Part shown: positions 6,180-8,695 of the stretch, in pieces
Position numbering within the stretch: the stretch's first letter is position 1
How the letters are laid out: every line of letters begins with the position of its first letter
Source: DASSKW01 sp035690065
GTDB taxonomy: Bacteria; Pseudomonadota; Gammaproteobacteria; Natronospirales; REEB76
DNA length: 8,695 nucleotides
NCBI GenBank assembly: GCA_035690065.1
Contig: DASSKW010000052.1
Span: forward strand, 1 to 8,695
Direction of reading: 5' to 3'
Program-made: the position numbers and the translations under genes
Notes under the pieces: model-generated
Told to the model about the DNA's origin: nothing
The model's input: the letters and a program-made list of their open reading frames with translations, nothing else
Database searches by the model: none

Positions 6180-6887
6180 TCAATGCGAGGCCCCCAGCAG
6201 ATATACGACGCTGACATCGACGCCGATATCCACCAGACCCGGCTCATAGCTTGCGGGAGCCTGCATTGAGTTGCGCGCGGCACTCAACACCATGGGACGT
6301 GGCCCAGTAACGGCATCGCTGTTTTCACTGATACTGAACACGGCGCCGAGCGCGGTCCCGGCACTCGCGGCCAGAGTCTGCGCGCGCGTATGGGCATCCT
6401 GCATGGCCGCCGCCAACGCACGTGCACGCAACGCCGGCATGTCGCTGCGGGAAGGGATGACTGAATCCAGGCTGCTGACACCCGCCTTCACCAGCCCGTC
6501 GATCAGCGCCGGATATCGGCCCAGATCGCGCAAGGTGAAATCGAACGTGCGCGTGACACGCTGCCCCAGGTATTCACGCTTGTTATCCTGCCAGTTGTAT
6601 TCGGGCGCGATATAGATGGCTTGTGCCTGGATATCGCGTGATGCGATACCCAGCTGTTTCGCCAGCGCGATCACCGCATCCGAACGTTGCTCGACATCGG
6701 CGCGTGCGGTCGACAGCTTCGGATCGCTGCGTGTCACAGTGAACGCGATGTCCAACATATCCGGCGCTACCCTGACATCGCCGTGACCGGACACCTGCAC
6801 GTAGGGAACCGAGGGCAGGCCATCCGCGATCGCCAGCGGCGCTGCGAATACCAGCACGATACCGGGAAACAACGCCGGATATTTCAT
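6180..6887 (-). CDS. Exported SIMPL-domain (DUF541 / YggE-like) protein
   Basis: The protein has 235 residues. Residues 1-21 form a classical signal peptide with likely cleavage after AIA, before DGLPSV. The rest is a single SIMPL domain: the opening strand VQVSGHGDVRVAPDMLDIAF is the family's most typical segment ('V-G-G-x-V-x-V-x-PD-A'), followed by the helical DVEQRSDAVIALAKQLGI and the IYIAPEYNW strand. E. coli YggE, of this family, is tied to oxidative-stress tolerance; the biochemical role of SIMPL proteins is unknown, and they assemble as rings in some species. Location is periplasm. ATG 6887 is supported by GAGGGA six bases upstream, placed in the 14-bp gap after the deoxyhypusine-synthase-like gene, so the two are in one operon. 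Confidence 0.9.
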   Translation of the reverse strand: MKYPALFPGIVLVFAAPLAIADGLPSVPYVQVSGHGDVRVAPDMLDIAFTVTRSDPKLSTARADVEQRSDAVIALAKQLGIASRDIQAQAIYIAPEYNWQDNKREYLGQRVTRTFDFTLRDLGRYPALIDGLVKAGVSSLDSVIPSRSDMPALRARALAAAMQDAHTRAQTLAASAGTALGAVFSISENSDAVTGPRPMVLSAARNSMQAPASYEPGLVDIGVDVSVVYLLGASH

Positions 6888-6901
6888 TGGCTATCCCTCG
6901 A

Positions 6902-7879
6902 TCACTGGGCAAGGATATACGCGAACATCAATGGCGCCACGATGGTGGCATCGGACTCGATGATGTATTTCGGCGTGTCCGCGCCCAGCTTGCCCCAGGT
7001 GATCTTCTCGTTCGGTACCGCACCGGAATAGGAACCGTAACTGGTGGTGGAATCGCTGATCTGGCAAAAATATGCCCACAACGGCGTGTCCTGCTCCATG
7101 TCCTGTTCCAGCATCGGCACCACGCAGATCGGAAAATCGCCGGCGATACCGCCACCGATCTGGAAGAAACCCACGCCTTTGCCGGATGAATTGTTCCGAT
7201 ACCAGTCGGCGAGATACATCATGTATTCGATGCCGGTGCGCACCGTGTGCACGTTCTTGACGTCGCCTTTCATGCAGTGTGCGGCGAAGATATTGCCGAG
7301 CGTGGAATCCTCCCAGCCCGGCGCGATGATCGGCAGGTTCTTCTCGCAGGCCGCCACCATCCAGGAATCCTGCGGATCGATCTGGTGATACTGCTTGAGT
7401 GCGCCGGACCGGATCAGCTTGTACATGAATTCATGCGGGAAGAACTGTTCGCCTTTGCGGTCCGCGGCAGTCCATTCCTCAAGCACTGCTTTCTCGATGC
7501 GGCGGATGGCTTCGCCTTCCGGGATACAGGTATCCGTGACCCGATTCAGATGCCGGTCCAGCAGTTTCTGTTCCTCGGCCGGCGACAACTCACGATATTT
7601 CGGTACCCGCACGTAGTGGTCGTGCGCCACCAGATTGAAGATGTCCTCTTCCAGGTTGGCACCGGTGCAGGTGATGATCTGCACCTTGTCGCGGCGGATC
7701 ATCTCTGCCAGCGACAGGCCGAGTTCTGCGGTGCTCATGGCGCCGGCCAGGGTCACCATCATCTTACCGCCGGCGCCCAGATGCGTCTTGTATGCTTCCG
7801 CGGCATCGATCAATGCCGCGGCATTGAAGTGGCGGTAATGATGCTTGATGAAATCGGCAATCGGCTTGGTGTTGATCAC
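6902..7879 (-). CDS. Bacterial deoxyhypusine synthase-like protein
   Basis: The protein has 325 residues from GTG 7879, preferred to GTG 7918 because AGGAG lies nine bases upstream. It has the deoxyhypusine-synthase fold: NAD-loop TCTGANLEEDI (about 70-80), IIAPGWEDSTLGN (about 184-196), GGGIAGDFP (242-250) and the catalytic block NEKITWGK, where Lys297, Trp295 and Glu291 align with human DHS Lys329, Trp327 and Glu323. The lysine carries the aminobutyl group from spermidine. The GGG-x3-HH block of the eukaryotic enzyme, which includes His288, here reads GGGIAGDFP, so substrate handling must differ. Bacteria lack eIF5A, hence the product is probably not hypusine; an aminobutyl transfer to a small polyamine (homospermidine-type) is a reasonable guess. 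It heads or shares an operon with the SIMPL gene. The fold is sure, the reaction is not. Confidence 0.9.
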   Translation of the reverse strand: MINTKPIADFIKHHYRHFNAAALIDAAEAYKTHLGAGGKMMVTLAGAMSTAELGLSLAEMIRRDKVQIITCTGANLEEDIFNLVAHDHYVRVPKYRELSPAEEQKLLDRHLNRVTDTCIPEGEAIRRIEKAVLEEWTAADRKGEQFFPHEFMYKLIRSGALKQYHQIDPQDSWMVAACEKNLPIIAPGWEDSTLGNIFAAHCMKGDVKNVHTVRTGIEYMMYLADWYRNNSSGKGVGFFQIGGGIAGDFPICVVPMLEQDMEQDTPLWAYFCQISDSTTSYGSYSGAVPNEKITWGKLGADTPKYIIESDATIVAPLMFAYILAQ

Positions 7880-7888
7880 GCCTGAACG

Positions 7889-7893
7889 CTCCT
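7889..7893 (-). promoter_or_regulatory. Ribosome binding site of the deoxyhypusine synthase-like gene
   Basis: AGGAG on the minus strand with a nine-base spacer before GTG 7879. It lies inside the longer reading from GTG 7918, and so argues for the shorter protein. Confidence 0.6.
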
Positions 7894-7920
7894 GGCGGGT
7901 GATGGAGATCGCAAACACAG

Positions 7921-7926
7921 ATTGTA
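7921..7926 (-). promoter_or_regulatory. Possible -10 element for the deoxyhypusine synthase-like gene
   Basis: TACAAT on the minus strand, about 42 bases before GTG 7879, in the 78-bp gap after the small protein gene. A start of transcription near 7914 would give a leader of about 35 bases that holds the AGGAG. No good -35 is seen. Confidence 0.3.
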
Positions 7927-7957
7927 GCGGCTCACGGCAGGAAAGCGATGCCCCCGC

Positions 7958-8173
7958 TCAAGGCATTTTCGACTGGCTTTCATCCGGCCCGGCAAGCAGT
8001 GCTTCGAGATCCAGCATCTGGATGGCATCCAGCGAGGCTTCGACCGCCCCCTCATGGCACAGGCCGGCCATGGCCGCCTGCTGATACCCTTCGCGCGCCG
8101 CTGCCAGACAAGCGTCCCTGACAGCACGTAATTGCCGCAAACGGTCTTCGTGGGTTGTCTTGCCTGTTGTCAT
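7958..8173 (-). CDS. Small helical protein of unknown function (71 residues)
   Basis: The gene encodes 71 residues beginning MTTGKTTHEDRLRQLRAVRD. It is charged and almost entirely predicted helical: a first amphipathic helix from about residue 8 to 35, a central GLCHEGAVEASLDAIQ with one cysteine and one histidine, and a short C-terminal helix MLDLEALLAG. There is no signal peptide or membrane segment, so it is cytoplasmic. ATG 8173-8171 shares one base with the TAA of the propeller gene upstream (TAATG), and a weak AGGCG lies about ten bases before, so translation is coupled. This close packing and the protein-like composition argue for a real gene. I cannot name its family; similar small proteins may be annotated loosely in databases. 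Confidence 0.75.
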   Translation of the reverse strand: MTTGKTTHEDRLRQLRAVRDACLAAAREGYQQAAMAGLCHEGAVEASLDAIQMLDLEALLAGPDESQSKMP

Positions 8174-8695
8174 TAGTCTGTCGCCTGATCAGTGACCAGA
8201 TACACACGTATCTCCGCAGGCTTGTCCGGTGTCGCCGGCACCGCCAGATAATAGCGGCCGGAATCCGCATCCAGTACTCCACTGTGCGCGCCGTGCCGTG
8301 TGAGGATGCGCCCGATTGCGTGCAACACGCCATCCGCATCTTCCTTGTAGAGAGCAAGCTGCCCGGTCCCGCCCGGAACATACAGCTCCCGGTTCTGCGG
8401 GTCGAAACTGAAGCTAACCGTATCACCCGGTCCCGCGATGGTCTGCAGCAGTTTGCCGGACTGCGTATCCAGCACGCCTATCTCATCGCCACTGCGTCCA
8501 CCGATAAACAGCCGTTTGCCGTCACCGTCCAATGCCAGGGGATAACTTGCGCCACTCCCCTCACCCAAAGACCAGTCTGCAATACGTTTGCCGGTAGCCA
8601 GATCGAATACCCGGATCGCATTCGCCGACGAGAACCCTGCATACAACCGCTGCCGTAATGGATCGACCACCAATGCCTGTGGCTGATCCGGCGTC
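8173..8695 (-). CDS. YVTN/YncE-like beta-propeller protein, C-terminal part (5' end outside window)
   Basis: The frame is open to the right edge, giving 174 codons of the C-terminal portion; the TTG at 8673 is an internal leucine (QPQALVVDP), not a start. Repeating blocks of about 40-45 residues alternate as 'L-A-L-D-x-D-G-K-R-L-F-I-G-G' followed by 'I-G-V-L-D-T-Q-S-G-K', the signature of YVTN-type propeller blades; at least three are visible, with strands YPLALDGDGKRLFIG and VSFSFDPQNRELYVPG. Such proteins are often exported and bind surfaces, metals or partners, and some are lactonase-like, but no catalytic residues can be claimed here. Signal peptide and first blades would be beyond the edge. 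It overlaps the small protein gene by one base, making it the first seen gene of the cluster. Confidence 0.82.
   Translation of the reverse strand, partial: TPDQPQALVVDPLRQRLYAGFSSANAIRVFDLATGKRIADWSLGEGSGASYPLALDGDGKRLFIGGRSGDEIGVLDTQSGKLLQTIAGPGDTVSFSFDPQNRELYVPGGTGQLALYKEDADGVLHAIGRILTRHGAHSGVLDADSGRYYLAVPATPDKPAEIRVYLVTDQATD

Noticed and set aside
6583..6912. A 109-codon minus-strand frame overlapping the SIMPL gene
   Set aside because: It is another frame of the same strand inside the SIMPL gene. The SIMPL reading has a signal peptide, a ribosome site and family motifs, while this one has none.
7247..7885. A 212-codon plus-strand frame
   Set aside because: It is fully antisense to the deoxyhypusine synthase-like gene, which has clear motifs. 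The His/Val/Leu-rich composition is a usual antisense artefact.

Overview
The window is a compact, moderately GC-rich (roughly 57-60% by eye) piece of bacterial chromosome. It holds eleven protein genes, two of them cut by the window edges, and no gene-free stretch longer than about 180 bases. The families present are an FtsX-like ABC permease, HprA-type dehydrogenase, Fe-S uracil-DNA glycosylase, PaiB, Ada-AlkA, Ogt, a bacterial deoxyhypusine-synthase homologue, a SIMPL protein, lipoproteins with Cys lipoboxes and a YVTN-like propeller. Together with Shine-Dalgarno-led starts they point to a Gram-negative proteobacterium, most likely beta or gamma. This is inference, because no rRNA or other phylogenetic marker is present. 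I see no tRNA, rRNA, CRISPR, insertion sequence, phage gene or attachment site.

Layout from left to right. The end of an FtsX/YbbP-type permease (1-474, +) converges on a small lipoprotein gene of unknown function (566-1093, -). An intergenic stretch (1094-1270) contains a perfect 14-bp palindrome and a coding-like fragment. Next is hprA (1271-2233, -), which is divergent from a two-gene unit on the plus strand: an iron-sulfur uracil-DNA glycosylase homologue (2280-2882) overlapping by one base a PaiB-type flavin-binding protein (2882-3505). That unit converges on ogt (3549-4031, -), which lies 43 bp downstream of an Ada(N)-AraC-AlkA fusion gene (4075-5529, -). Behind a strong hairpin terminator (5611-5633) comes a long minus-strand run: a PrcB-domain lipoprotein (5641-6129), a SIMPL-domain exported protein (6180-6887), a deoxyhypusine-synthase-like protein (6902-7879), a 71-codon conserved-looking small protein (7958-8173), and the 3' part of a beta-propeller gene (8173-8695).

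Two themes stand out. The centre is a base-damage repair island. Ada-AlkA repairs or senses methyl phosphotriesters and removes alkylated bases, Ogt demethylates O6-methylguanine, and the UDG homologue likely removes deaminated bases. The first two look co-transcribed, behind a near-perfect inverted repeat that could be an operator. The right side is an uncharacterised minus-strand cluster built around a deoxyhypusine-synthase-fold enzyme. That enzyme keeps the catalytic lysine but has lost the paired histidines of the eukaryotic enzyme. It is packed with an exported SIMPL protein, a PrcB-like lipoprotein, a tiny unknown protein and a propeller. I did not find a clearly new multi-gene system. 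The deoxyhypusine-synthase cluster and the atypical uracil-DNA glycosylase are the best leads.
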